A DNA stretch of 64,000 nucleotides from Clostridia bacterium (GTDB lineage: Bacteria > Bacillota > Clostridia > Oscillospirales > Acutalibacteraceae). Below the pieces are notes generated by a model. The model saw only the letters and a list, made by a program, of their open reading frames with translations. It did no database searches and was not told where the DNA came from. Positions 54,170 through 63,346 of the stretch are shown here, piece after piece (positions within the stretch are counted from its first letter, which is position 1; every line of letters starts with the position of its first letter). Both the position numbers and the translations under genes were made by a program. The DNA is taken from positions 1 to 64,000 of the forward strand of contig JAFQRA010000015.1 in the NCBI GenBank assembly GCA_017410325.1, read 5' to 3'.

Positions 54170-54194
54170 TTACAATTATTTTAATTTTTCCGTC

Positions 54195-54223
54195 TTGCCT
54201 TTTAAATTTATATATAGTAAAAT
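54195..54223 (+). promoter_or_regulatory. Promoter for pcrA
   Basis: TTGCCT (54195-54200), 17-base spacer, TAAAAT (54218-54223), 28 bases before the ATG. Confidence 0.55.
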
Positions 54224-54250
54224 AAACACATCTTATTATGGTGGTATATT

Positions 54251-56632
54251 ATGTTCAGCGATAAATTTATTCAGTTAAGAAAACAGGCTATAGAAAAGCA
54301 GTTCGGGCGGATGAACGATATGCAGCGCAAGGCAATCTTTCGCACGCAGGGGCCCTTGCTCGTGCTTGCGGGTGCAGGCAGCGGCAAAACGACCGTTCTC
54401 GTCAACCGCATTGCAAACATTATGCAGTTCGGCAAGGCTTATTATTCCGATTACACCTGCCGACCCGTTGACCAAAGGGATATCGATGCAATTGAGGCGT
54501 ATCTCGACGGTGACGATTTTACATATATGTATATTGAGGATTTGATGCAGGTTGATGCACCACGTCCGTGGGAAATCCTCGCAATCACTTTCACAAACAA
54601 AGCCGCAAACGAGCTAAAGGAAAGGCTCGAAAAAATGCTCGGCCCCGACGGCAGTGAAATCTGGGCAAGCACCTTCCACGCGGCCTGTGCCCGAATTTTA
54701 CGCCGCTACGGCGAAAGGCTCGGCTATTCAAATCACTTCACGATTTATGATACGGACGATTCACGCCGCGCAATGAAGGAGTGTCAGCGTGCACTCGGCA
54801 TTGAGGACAGGGTGATTAACCATAAGGCGGCTCTTGCCGAAATCAGCCGTGCAAAGGACAGCCTTATAACTCCCGAGGAGTTCAGGCAAAGTGCAGGCAG
54901 TGATTTCAGGCTCAAAAAAATTGCCGACCTTTATGAAATGTATCAGGCAAACCTCAAAAAAGCCGATGCAATGGACTTTGACGATATTATCGTAAATACC
55001 GTCTATCTGCTCAAGCAGGACAGGGAAGTGCTTGAATACTATCAGAACAGGTTCAAATACATAATGGTGGACGAGTATCAGGACACCAACCACGCACAGT
55101 ACGAGCTGGTAAGCCTGCTTGCCGCAAAGAACAGAAACCTCTGCGTTGTAGGTGATGACGACCAGAGTATCTACAAATTCCGCGGTGCAACTATTGAGAA
55201 TATTCTCTCCTTTGAACAGCAGTTCAATGCCGAGGTTATCCGCCTTGAGCAGAATTACCGCTCAACCCAGACCATTCTCGATGCCGCCAATGCGGTTATT
55301 GCCCACAACTCACAGCGCAAGGGCAAAAACCTCTGGACGGATAACGGCGAGGGCGGAAAAATTATACTCAACACGTCCTACGATGAGCAGTCCGAGGCCA
55401 GATATATTGCCGACACCGTGCTTGACGGTGTTGCAGGCGGCCAACGCTTTAACGATTTTGCCGTGCTTTACAGGGCAAACGCACAGTCCAACGCGGTTGA
55501 AAACGCCTTCGTGCGTATGGGTATTCCGTACTCGATTTTCGGCGGCCGCAAGTTCTACGACCGTAAGGAAATCCGTGATGCAATTGCTTATCTCACCGTT
55601 ATAAATAACCCGTCTGACGATATAAGGCTTCGCAGAATTATCAACGAGCCAAAGAGGGGAATAGGCGACACAACCGTTGCCCACGCGGCGGATATCGCAA
55701 ATTCGCTTGGGGTAAGCATATTTGAAATTATTTCTCAGGCTCAGGATTATCCTCCGCTCAGCCGTGCTTCGTCAAAGCTCGTTGCCTTTGCCGGTATGAT
55801 AAAGGATTTTACCCAAAAAGCGGAAGAGCTTTCGCTTAAAGAATTGTTCGATTACGCAATGAAGGAAAGCGGCTACGTTGATTCGTTAATGCTCGATGCC
55901 GAAACCGCAACGGACAGGCTTGCCAACATAAACGAGCTTTCAAATAACTTACAGCGCTATACGGAGGAAAATGATGAGGCAACCCTCACGGGCTTTCTGG
56001 AAGAGGTTGCCCTTATGACAGACCTGGACGCTATGAACGAGGAAGCGGACAGAGCGGTTATGATGACCCTTCACTCCGCAAAGGGTCTGGAGTTCAACAA
56101 CGTATTTATTGTCGGTATGGAGGAGGGCGTTTTCCCCGGTATGCAGGCGGTTTATAACCCTGCCGAAATCGAGGAGGAGCGCAGACTTGCCTACGTCGGC
56201 ATTACAAGAGCAAAAAAACAGCTCTACCTTACCAAAACAAAAACAAGAATGCTCTACGGCTCAACCACTCACAACCGCACCTCACGCTTTGCCGATGAAA
56301 TTCCAATGGAGCTGATTAAGGAAACGGGTGTAGCAAGACAGACCTCACCCTTTATATCGGCCACGGGCGGCCATTTAGTCAGGAGTTCGGGTGATGCAAG
56401 AAATCCCGCCGGCACACCCAAGCCCAAGGCTGAACCGCTGATAATTCCGAAAAAGCCCGATGTACCTGTGGACAGCTTCAACACGGGCGACAGCGTTTCA
56501 CACGCCACCTTCGGCACGGGCGTTGTGCTTTCCGTAAAGCCTATGGGTAACGATGCCCTGCTTGAAATTGCCTTCGACAAGGCAGGAACAAAGAAACTTA
56601 TGGCAAAGTTTGCCAAGCTTAAAAAGAATTAA
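54251..56632 (+). CDS. pcrA: UvrD/PcrA-type DNA helicase
   Basis: 793 residues. SF1A helicase motifs in order: Walker A AGAGSGKTTV near residue 42, motif Ia ITFTNKAANELKERL near 113, GDDDQSIYKFRGA, YRSTQTILDAAN, LMTLHSAKGLEFNNVFI near 600, and AYVGITRAKKQLYL. The C-terminal Tudor-like domain (SHATFGTGVVLSV) is present. An insertion of about 45 residues (about 61-103, containing RPVDQRDIDAIEAYLDG) sits between Walker A and motif Ia and is not in Bacillus PcrA. It repairs DNA and clears replication forks. Confidence 0.93.
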   Translation: MFSDKFIQLRKQAIEKQFGRMNDMQRKAIFRTQGPLLVLAGAGSGKTTVLVNRIANIMQFGKAYYSDYTCRPVDQRDIDAIEAYLDGDDFTYMYIEDLMQVDAPRPWEILAITFTNKAANELKERLEKMLGPDGSEIWASTFHAACARILRRYGERLGYSNHFTIYDTDDSRRAMKECQRALGIEDRVINHKAALAEISRAKDSLITPEEFRQSAGSDFRLKKIADLYEMYQANLKKADAMDFDDIIVNTVYLLKQDREVLEYYQNRFKYIMVDEYQDTNHAQYELVSLLAAKNRNLCVVGDDDQSIYKFRGATIENILSFEQQFNAEVIRLEQNYRSTQTILDAANAVIAHNSQRKGKNLWTDNGEGGKIILNTSYDEQSEARYIADTVLDGVAGGQRFNDFAVLYRANAQSNAVENAFVRMGIPYSIFGGRKFYDRKEIRDAIAYLTVINNPSDDIRLRRIINEPKRGIGDTTVAHAADIANSLGVSIFEIISQAQDYPPLSRASSKLVAFAGMIKDFTQKAEELSLKELFDYAMKESGYVDSLMLDAETATDRLANINELSNNLQRYTEENDEATLTGFLEEVALMTDLDAMNEEADRAVMMTLHSAKGLEFNNVFIVGMEEGVFPGMQAVYNPAEIEEERRLAYVGITRAKKQLYLTKTKTRMLYGSTTHNRTSRFADEIPMELIKETGVARQTSPFISATGGHLVRSSGDARNPAGTPKPKAEPLIIPKKPDVPVDSFNTGDSVSHATFGTGVVLSVKPMGNDALLEIAFDKAGTKKLMAKFAKLKKN

Positions 56633-56653
56633 ATTTCAAAGGAGATATTTGCT

Positions 56654-57577
56654 ATGATTAAGTCCATTCCCAACGGTGTTTACCCGACCATGATTACCCC
56701 CTACACGGCAGATAACAAAATTGATTACAACGCCGTGGAGCAGCTCATTGACTGGTACGTCAAAAAGGGCGTTGACGGTATTTTCGCCATCTGCCAGTCC
56801 AGTGAAATCTTCTTCCTCTCCTTCGAGGAAAGACTCGAGCTTCTCAAGTTTATTGTTGAGCGTGCCCCGAAGAACATTTCAATCGTCGCTTCCGGTCACA
56901 CGGCAGACGATATCGGTACACAGATTGAGGAGGCAAAGGCTTTTGTTGATGTCGGTATAGACGGCTACGTCTTCATCTCCAACCGTCTTGCAAAGCAGAA
57001 TGAGGACGACAGCGTATTCCTTCGCAACGTTGACATCTTTATGGACGAAATCAAGGATATCGCCTTCGGTATTTATGAGTGCCCCTATCCCTACAAGCGC
57101 CTTATGACTCCCGAAACCCTCGGTGAGCTTGCACGCACGGGCAGATTTACTTTCCTCAAGGATACCTGCTGTAATCCCGCTATGATTCAGGCAAAGCTTG
57201 ATGCGGTAAAGGGTACGGGCCTTAAAATCTACAACGCTAACTCCGCAACCCTTCTTGAAACACTCCGTATGGGCTGTGCAGGCTTCTCCGGCGTTATGGC
57301 AAACTTCCACCCCGAGCTTTATGCATGGCTTTGCAAGAACTTTGAAAAGGAGCCAGAAAAGGCAGAACTGGTACAGGATGTTGTCGGCTTCTTCTCCGTT
57401 GCAGAGTGCCAGGTTTACCCCATCAATGCAAAATACTACCTCGGACTTGAGGGCATTGATATGGGCTATACCTCACGTGCACGCAAGATGGAGGATTTCT
57501 TTGTAGGCCGTAAATATGAAATCGAGCAGATGCACAGGGTTACTCAGCGTGTAAAGGAGCAGCTCGGTATAGAATAA
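56654..57577 (+). CDS. DapA/NanA superfamily aldolase, substrate unknown
   Basis: 307 residues. (beta/alpha)8 class I aldolase: Schiff-base Lys in FTFLKDTC near residue 167 and Tyr in YECPYPYKR near 139, matching the family. The nucleotide/GxxGE block reads AICQSSEIFFLS instead of GTTGE, so it is probably not dihydrodipicolinate synthase; a sialic-acid lyase-like or other pyruvate aldolase is more likely. It is 22 bases downstream of pcrA and 53 bases ahead of the secreted hydrolase gene. Substrate unknown. Confidence 0.82.
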   Translation: MIKSIPNGVYPTMITPYTADNKIDYNAVEQLIDWYVKKGVDGIFAICQSSEIFFLSFEERLELLKFIVERAPKNISIVASGHTADDIGTQIEEAKAFVDVGIDGYVFISNRLAKQNEDDSVFLRNVDIFMDEIKDIAFGIYECPYPYKRLMTPETLGELARTGRFTFLKDTCCNPAMIQAKLDAVKGTGLKIYNANSATLLETLRMGCAGFSGVMANFHPELYAWLCKNFEKEPEKAELVQDVVGFFSVAECQVYPINAKYYLGLEGIDMGYTSRARKMEDFFVGRKYEIEQMHRVTQRVKEQLGIE

Positions 57578-57629
57578 GCAGCCGCACAATAATTAATAAG
57601 GAAATATAATTAAGAAAGGCGGATTTTCT

Positions 57630-59042
57630 GTGAAAAAAAAGTTTAAGGCAATAATCTCTGTTCTTATGTCCCTTGTCCTTATTTTTTCAATTACATCCTC
57701 GGCTTTCGCAACCGAGGCAGAGGGCTGTGACTGCGGTCAGGCGCCTACTGTTTTTGTTCCGGGTATCGGTGCGGTAATTTCCTCCGTAGACGAAAACGGC
57801 GAGGAATATTCCGTATTTCCCATTGAAAACAGCAAGCTGATACCGGGAGTTATAGGCTTCCTGCCCGTTGCACTTATTACGGGTGTTTTCGGCGGCTGGG
57901 AATACGTTGCCAAAGCTCTTGATACTCTGCTCAACGACCTTTTTGCCGATATGTACTGCGACAATAAGGGCAACCCCGTAAAGGAAACCTTTGTTGACGA
58001 CAGCCACGAGGTAACGGTTGACAGACATCTGAACCAGAACTATTTCCACTTTGAGTACGACTGGCGTCTTGACCCTTATGAGTCTGCCGCACAGCTTGAC
58101 GCTTATATTGACGAAATAATCGAGGTAACGGGTCACGACAAGGTAATTCTCAATGCCTTCAGCGAGGGCGGCGAAATTTCTCTTGCCTACCTTGATGCTT
58201 ACGGCTCGGATAAAATTGAAAAGTATATTGCAGAGTGCTCCGCTTTCCAGGGACTTACCGTTATCGGCAAGCTTTTCACCAAGCAGAGCTCAATTGAAAG
58301 CGAAGCTCTTGTAAATTACCTTGCCACGATGCTTCCCACCGTAGGCCTTGACAGCAGCCTTACAAATCTTATTGTCGGCCTTAAATATCTCGGTATTTAC
58401 GAGCTTGTCGAAGCAATCGCAGCCATTGTTCTGGACAACTGCTTTGAAACAATTTACTACGGCTTTGCCCGCAATTCCTTTGCTTCAATGCCGGGCGTGT
58501 TCAACTTTACACCGGCGGAATATTATGACGATGCAATTGAATTGCTCTTCGGTGACGACCCGAAGTATGCTGAGCTCATTGCAAAGTACGACCGTTACCA
58601 CAACGCACAGGTTAATGCCGGAAAAATCCTCAAGGCCTGTCAGGACAGCGGCACGGCAATCTGCCTTATCTCAAACTACGGCTGCGACCCGATGCCCTTT
58701 GTCGGCAATGAACGCTACCAGTCAGACTCTCTGATTGATGCAAAATTTACCTCTGGCGGTGCAACCTTTGCTCCCGTTGGCCAGACACTCGGCGAAAGCT
58801 ACGTACAGAAGAATGCTGACGGACACAACCACCTTTCACCCGACGGCTGTGTTGATGCTTCAACCTGTATGTTCCCCGAGAGCACCTGGTTCGTTTCGGA
58901 TTTCAACCATTGGAACGAGCACGACGACCTTGTCGAATGGCTCAAGGCTTATGACGGACAGCCCACGGTATGGGATAACCCCGACTATCCGCAGTTCCTC
59001 AAAGGCAATGCCGCGACAGGCGAGATGGTACCTCAGAAATAA
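57630..59042 (+). CDS. Secreted LCAT-like alpha/beta hydrolase
   Basis: 470 residues. Signal peptide (KKKFKAIISVLMSLVLIFSITSSAFA) with cleavage near residue 29. The strand PTVFVPGIG begins the alpha/beta-hydrolase fold, and YDWRLDPYESAAQLDAYI resembles the LCAT/PGAP1-like lid region. The nucleophile elbow reads NAFSEGGEI, where GxSxG is usual, so Ser is kept but the first Gly is lost. NHWNEHDDLVEWL near 432 supplies a possible His. It may act on lipids or esters outside the cell. A strong terminator follows. Confidence 0.7.
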   Translation: MKKKFKAIISVLMSLVLIFSITSSAFATEAEGCDCGQAPTVFVPGIGAVISSVDENGEEYSVFPIENSKLIPGVIGFLPVALITGVFGGWEYVAKALDTLLNDLFADMYCDNKGNPVKETFVDDSHEVTVDRHLNQNYFHFEYDWRLDPYESAAQLDAYIDEIIEVTGHDKVILNAFSEGGEISLAYLDAYGSDKIEKYIAECSAFQGLTVIGKLFTKQSSIESEALVNYLATMLPTVGLDSSLTNLIVGLKYLGIYELVEAIAAIVLDNCFETIYYGFARNSFASMPGVFNFTPAEYYDDAIELLFGDDPKYAELIAKYDRYHNAQVNAGKILKACQDSGTAICLISNYGCDPMPFVGNERYQSDSLIDAKFTSGGATFAPVGQTLGESYVQKNADGHNHLSPDGCVDASTCMFPESTWFVSDFNHWNEHDDLVEWLKAYDGQPTVWDNPDYPQFLKGNAATGEMVPQK

Positions 59043-59060
59043 TTATTAAATAGAATTTAT

Positions 59061-59098
59061 CGGCTTGCACGGAACGGTTTTCGTGCAAGCCGTTTTTT
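59061..59098 (+). terminator. Intrinsic terminator after hydrolase gene
   Basis: CGGCTTGCACG (59061-59071) pairs with CGTGCAAGCCG (59082-59092), followed by T6. Confidence 0.92.
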
Positions 59099-59110
59099 GT
59101 CTGCGGCAAA

Positions 59111-59212
59111 AAATGCAAAGGGCACAATGCAAAATGCACTGATAGACAATAATTAAAATTCGGAGCGTAGCGACCCTCAGTTTTGCACTTTGCGTTTTGC
59201 ATGTTGCATTTA
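59111..59212. repeat. Composite repeat with TGCAAA/TTTGCA arms
   Basis: A purine arm AAATGCAAAG...ATGCAAAATGCA (59111-59138) is mirrored by TTTTGCACTTTGCGTTTTGC (59181-59200) with further TTGCA copies. The TTGCA arm also occurs at 25621-25650. The gap 59043-59306 holds this repeat and the terminator only. Confidence 0.6.
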
Positions 59213-59306
59213 TTCTCGCCACCCTAAGAAAAAAGATTTGTTCCCGATAATCAAATCCGACTGTTTTTTCAAACTCACGGGTATAAAATAAAAGCACTAA
59301 AGGGCG

Positions 59307-60239
59307 GTGAGAGGAATAAAGCAGGTAATATATGTTGACGTACTGGTTTGTCTTAATACCATAATCAGCTTTTTTATGCTCGGTGCAGTGCGGCTGATTT
59401 GCCGCGAAAACACAAAGCGGTGGCGTATGCTGCCGGGCAGCTTTATGGGCGGCGCATATTCTCTTTGCATTTTTCTTCCCGAACTTCCGACAGCCGTGAG
59501 TGTTGCATTAAGGGCGGTTTTTCTGTTTGCGGTAACGCTTTGCGTTTTTGGCTTCGGAAGCAGAAAACGCTTTTTCAGGCTCTTTTCCTGCCTTTGTGCC
59601 GTCAGCTTTCTGTTTGCGGGTGCGGTGCTGGGAATATGGCTTGTTTTCAGGCCGCAGGGACTGGTAATCCGCAATTCGGGGCTGTACCTTGATATAGGCT
59701 TTCTGCCGCTCGTGCTGTTTTCGGCGGCAGTATACCTGACCGTTACCGTGTTTATGCGTTTCTTTTCACGCACCGAACGGGACAGCTGTGCCTGCACGGT
59801 TTCTCTGTATTATAACGGTAAAATACTAAGCCTTAAAGGGATAATTGATACGGGCAACACGCTTACCGACAGCTTTACGGGTAAGAGCATAAGCGTGGTT
59901 GACCGTGCAACAGCATTTTTGCTGTTTGATGAAAAAACTGTGGAGTGCGTTTTCAAAGGGAAGCTGCCGGAGGGTATGCACCTGACCGTTTCAAATACCG
60001 TAGGCGGTGAAGGCTTGCTGCCTGTTTTTACTGCGGAAAAAATGACGGTAAAAACCGATTCGGGCTTTGCCGAATTACAAGGCTCAGCTCTTGCCGTCAG
60101 CAAAACGGAAAGCTTCGGAAACGGTGTGTCCGTGCTTGTGAATGCAGATATGCTTCAGCTGATAAAAGAAAAAGCGGGAGGTGAACTCAATGCTGAAAAA
60201 GCTGTTGCGGAAAATAAAAAAGCTGTTCTTAAAAAATAA
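59307..60239 (+). CDS. spoIIGA: Sporulation sigma-E processing peptidase SpoIIGA
   Basis: 310 residues. The GTG at 59307 is the only in-frame start after an upstream stop; the ribosome-binding site is AAAGGG close by. Five membrane spans at about 5-150 (for example [21 protein letters not shown]), then a soluble aspartic-protease-like domain with the catalytic [10 protein letters not shown] near 178. It cleaves pro-sigma-E in the mother cell. The gene overlaps sigE by 50 bases. Confidence 0.95.
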   Translation: MRGIKQVIYVDVLVCLNTIISFFMLGAVRLICRENTKRWRMLPGSFMGGAYSLCIFLPELPTAVSVALRAVFLFAVTLCVFGFGSRKRFFRLFSCLCAVSFLFAGAVLGIWLVFRPQGLVIRNSGLYLDIGFLPLVLFSAAVYLTVTVFMRFFSRTERDSCACTVSLYYNGKILSLKGIIDTGNTLTDSFTGKSISVVDRATAFLLFDEKTVECVFKGKLPEGMHLTVSNTVGGEGLLPVFTAEKMTVKTDSGFAELQGSALAVSKTESFGNGVSVLVNADMLQLIKEKAGGELNAEKAVAENKKAVLKK

Positions 60240-60894
60240 AAACGGAGTTTATTACATAAACGGTCCGCAGACTCTGCCTGCACCGCTGACGCAGGCGAAG
60301 GAAAACGAAATAATGCAAAGAATAGAGCAGGGTGACGATTCTGCCCGCGAGCTGCTGATTATCCATAATCTTCGCCTGGTTGTCTATATTGCAAGGAAGT
60401 TTGAAAATTCGGGGGTCGGAATAGAAGACCTTATTTCAATCGGCACGATAGGGCTTATAAAAGCAGTAAATACCTTCAGCCCTTCGCGCAACATCAAGCT
60501 TGCAACCTACGCCTCACGCTGTGTGGAAAACGAAATTCTTATGCACCTTCGTAAGATTTCCAACCTGAAGGCGGAGGTTTCGATTGATGAACCGCTTAAC
60601 GTTGACTGGGACGGAAATGAGCTTCTTCTCTCCGACGTGCTTGGCAGTGATGTAGACCTTATCAACGCCGACCTTGAACACGAGGACGAAGCAAGGATGC
60701 TGAGAAAAATCGTAAATTCACTCGGCGATAGGGAAAGAATGATTATGTGTATGCGCTTCGGTATGGGAGGCGAAACCGAGCGCACGCAAAAGGAGGTTGC
60801 CGACCTGCTCGGAATATCGCAGAGCTATATTTCACGGCTTGAAAAAAGAATTATCGAACGCATAAAAAATGAAATGGAAACGGTATTGAAATAG
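60190..60894 (+). CDS. sigE: RNA polymerase sporulation sigma factor SigE
   Basis: 234 residues from the ATG at 60190, spaced 8-9 bases from GGGAGG; a GTG 9 bases earlier abuts that site. A basic N-terminus ([16 protein letters not shown]), the pro-sequence removed by SpoIIGA, precedes region 2 ([24 protein letters not shown]...) and region 4 ([24 protein letters not shown]). It directs mother-cell transcription. A terminator hairpin follows at 60916. Confidence 0.97.
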   Translation: MLKKLLRKIKKLFLKNKNGVYYINGPQTLPAPLTQAKENEIMQRIEQGDDSARELLIIHNLRLVVYIARKFENSGVGIEDLISIGTIGLIKAVNTFSPSRNIKLATYASRCVENEILMHLRKISNLKAEVSIDEPLNVDWDGNELLLSDVLGSDVDLINADLEHEDEARMLRKIVNSLGDRERMIMCMRFGMGGETERTQKEVADLLGISQSYISRLEKRIIERIKNEMETVLK

Positions 60895-60913
60895 AATTTA
60901 AAATAATGTATTA

Positions 60914-60947
60914 TATGGACAGAAGAACTTTCTGTCCATTTTGTTTT
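60914..60947 (+). terminator. Terminator of spoIIGA-sigE
   Basis: TGGACAGAA (60916-60924) pairs with TTCTGTCCA (60930-60938), followed by TTTTGTTTT. Confidence 0.8.
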
Positions 60948-60959
60948 GGTGGTGAAAAA

Positions 60960-62123
60960 ATGAAAACTGCGGCGGTTGTTGCCGAATATAACCCCTTTCA
61001 TTCGGGGCATAAATATCAGCTTGAGCAAACACGTGCCGCAGGCGCAACTCATATTGTTGCCGTGATGAGCGGTAACTTTGTCCAGCGCGGTGAAGCGGCA
61101 ATCTACGATAAGTATTTGCGTGCCAATGCCGCAGTCAGGTGCGGTGCCGACCTTGTTGTCGAGCTTCCCTTGCCTTGGGCAACGGGTACGGCTCAGACCT
61201 TTGCAAAGGGGGCTGTGGGCTTGGCAAAAGCACTCGGCAATGTTGATGTGCTGTCTTTCGGCTGTGAAAATTCCGATTTGCCTGCGCTTGAGAAAATTGC
61301 CGATACGCTTTATTGCGCAGAATACGAAGCCGTAATTTCTTCTCAGCTTTCTCAAAACAAAACCTTTGCTTCAATCCGACAGAGTGCCGTTGAAGCTCTG
61401 TGCGGTGAGGATATTGCAAAGCTGCTCGAAAAGCCCAACAACATTCTTGCCGTTGAATATATTGCGGCGGCAAGGAATATGAATTGTAATTTTGAATTTA
61501 ACGCCGTTTCCCGTGCAGGTGACGGCTATAACGAAAACGTCTACAGCGGCAGCGGCTTTGCTTCGGCAACCGCTGTAAGAGAAACAATAAGAAGCAACAG
61601 CTTCAATCCGTTACTCGTGCCCGAAGAGTTAAGTGCTTTGTATACTCAGGATTTTTCCGACTTTTCACGGCTTGATTTGGCGGTGCTTTCAAAGCTTCGT
61701 ACCCTTTCCGTGCAGGAAATTGCGCTTGCGCCCGATATTTCGGAGGGGTTGGAAAACCGCATTTATTCCGCAATCCGTGAAGCGGCAAGCGTTGATGATT
61801 TGCTCCAAAAAATCAAAACCAAGCGCTATACCGCGGCAAGAATAAGAAGAATTATTCTCAGCCTTTTCCTCGGCGTGAGGGCAACGGATTCACTCGGCAC
61901 ACCGCCTTATATCAGAATTCTTGCCTGCAATGAAAAGGGCAGGGAAATACTCTCTGCCGCAAAGCCCGCTTTGCCCGTGGTCGGAAGAGCCTCACAGTTA
62001 ATGGGGCTTGACGGCAGGGCAGGGGAGATATTTGCTCTTGAATGTAAGGCAGACGATATTTATTCGTTGAGCTTTGCGCCGGCCCGTGAGTGCGGCGCTT
62101 ATTATAGAACAAAGATTTTTTAA
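60960..62123 (+). CDS. tRNA(Met) cytidine acetate ligase TmcAL
   Basis: 387 residues from the ATG at 60960; a longer in-frame reading starts within the upstream terminator. N-terminal nucleotidyltransferase fold with AEYNPFHSGHKYQL (HxxH-type motif) near residue 8, AVMSGNFVQRGEAA near 36 and LPLPWATGTAQTFAKGAV. The domain order fits the YlbM/TmcAL family, which activates acetate with ATP to acetylate C34 of elongator tRNA-Met. GGTGGTG precedes the ATG. Confidence 0.92.
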   Translation: MKTAAVVAEYNPFHSGHKYQLEQTRAAGATHIVAVMSGNFVQRGEAAIYDKYLRANAAVRCGADLVVELPLPWATGTAQTFAKGAVGLAKALGNVDVLSFGCENSDLPALEKIADTLYCAEYEAVISSQLSQNKTFASIRQSAVEALCGEDIAKLLEKPNNILAVEYIAAARNMNCNFEFNAVSRAGDGYNENVYSGSGFASATAVRETIRSNSFNPLLVPEELSALYTQDFSDFSRLDLAVLSKLRTLSVQEIALAPDISEGLENRIYSAIREAASVDDLLQKIKTKRYTAARIRRIILSLFLGVRATDSLGTPPYIRILACNEKGREILSAAKPALPVVGRASQLMGLDGRAGEIFALECKADDIYSLSFAPARECGAYYRTKIF

Positions 62124-62137
62124 ACGGAGGTATTCTT

Positions 62138-62962
62138 ATGTATCTTGGTATTATCAACGGTTGGTCGGACGGCTGTATTGAAGCTGTCAGCAAAAAAGGC
62201 CTCAAGTGGGTGGAATTCTGCGTAAACCATAATTATGACAGCGCTCAGGTGCTTGCCGAGGCAGACCGAATCAACGAAAGCTGTGCAAAATACGGTGTTA
62301 AGGTCGGCTCAATAGGCCGCTGGGGTATGGACAGGGTTGACGATAACGGTGAAATTATTCCCGAAGCCCTTCAGCACGACAAAAACTGTATCGACCTTGC
62401 CTCAAGGGTCGGCTGTCCCGTGTTCAACTGCGGCTGTAACGAGGTTGAGGGTAAGAGCTTTACGGAAAACTGCGATATCGCAATCAACTATCTTTCGCAG
62501 CTGATTGAATATGGCAGGGAGAGAAACGTAAAAATTGCCGTTTATAACTGCGATTGGGCAAACTTCGTTGTTGAAGACCCTGCGTGGAGCGTTGTCCTCG
62601 GCAGACTTCCCGAGCTTGGCATAAAGTACGACACGTCTCATTGCATAAACCGCGGCGGCGACTACCTTGCCGAAATGGAAAAATGGGGCGACAGATTCTA
62701 CCACTTCCATATCAAGGGTACACTCTACGTCGGCGGCGAGCATTACGATGACCCGCCCGCAGGTCTTGACGATGTCAAATGGGGCCCCGTTTTCGCACTT
62801 CTCTACATAAAGAAATATAACGGTATGCTCTCAATCGAGCCTCATTCGGGTAAGTGGAAGGGCGCAGTCGGCCAGTGGGGCGTTGATTACACAATCAACT
62901 TTGTCAAGCCCTTTATTATGCCCGAGGACTATTCCTACGACGAAAACCCGTATATGCCGTAA
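62138..62962 (+). CDS. Sugar phosphate isomerase/epimerase-type TIM-barrel protein
   Basis: 274 residues. The AP-endonuclease-2/xylose-isomerase-like TIM-barrel pattern is visible: KGLKWVEFCV near residue 23, LGIKYDTSHCINRGGDY near 160 and DRFYHFHIKGT near 187 as metal-site regions, and MLSIEPHSG near 228. It likely isomerises or epimerises a sugar. GGAGG precedes the ATG 14 bases after TmcAL. Substrate unknown. Confidence 0.85.
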   Translation: MYLGIINGWSDGCIEAVSKKGLKWVEFCVNHNYDSAQVLAEADRINESCAKYGVKVGSIGRWGMDRVDDNGEIIPEALQHDKNCIDLASRVGCPVFNCGCNEVEGKSFTENCDIAINYLSQLIEYGRERNVKIAVYNCDWANFVVEDPAWSVVLGRLPELGIKYDTSHCINRGGDYLAEMEKWGDRFYHFHIKGTLYVGGEHYDDPPAGLDDVKWGPVFALLYIKKYNGMLSIEPHSGKWKGAVGQWGVDYTINFVKPFIMPEDYSYDENPYMP

Positions 62963-63016
62963 GCGGTTTGCAGCGCAAACCGTACAAATCAATTTACAAC
63001 CGAAAGGTTTATTGAT

Positions 63017-63193
63017 ATGAAATTTGTTTTATTGTTTGCAGTGGTATTTTTGAGCTGTATGCTGTTAATGTTTATTTTGAGTAAGCCGTTGGAATATTTA
63101 AGGCAAAAAAATCCTAAACTTTTTTGGGGTATTAGTTTTATTGTAATAGTATCAATATCAACCTTTACGATTTTGTATTTAAACCGCAGATAA
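63017..63193 (+). CDS. Putative 58-residue two-span membrane protein
   Basis: 58 codons plus stop. Two hydrophobic spans (LLFAVVFLSCMLLMFIL and ISFIVIVSISTFTILYL) frame a basic loop (SKPLEYLRQKNPK), giving a hairpin topology. AAAGG precedes the ATG. It lies between the TIM-barrel gene and the symporter promoter. No family recognised. Confidence 0.45.
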   Translation: MKFVLLFAVVFLSCMLLMFILSKPLEYLRQKNPKLFWGISFIVIVSISTFTILYLNRR

Positions 63194-63251
63194 CGGGCCT
63201 TTATTACTGTGGGGATTTTTTGCATATTTATAAATTTTTATCCGAAAAACC

Positions 63252-63280
63252 TTGCATATTCTGAAAATTAGTGATAGAAT
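63252..63280 (+). promoter_or_regulatory. Promoter for symporter gene
   Basis: TTGCAT (63252-63257), 17-base spacer, TAGAAT (63275-63280). A small hairpin CGCTTTA/TAAAGCG (63303-63322) lies in the leader. Confidence 0.65.
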
Positions 63281-63346
63281 GATTTATATTTTATCTTTGT
63301 AACGCTTTAATACAATAAAGCGCAACGGAGAAAGAGAGGTTAAATT

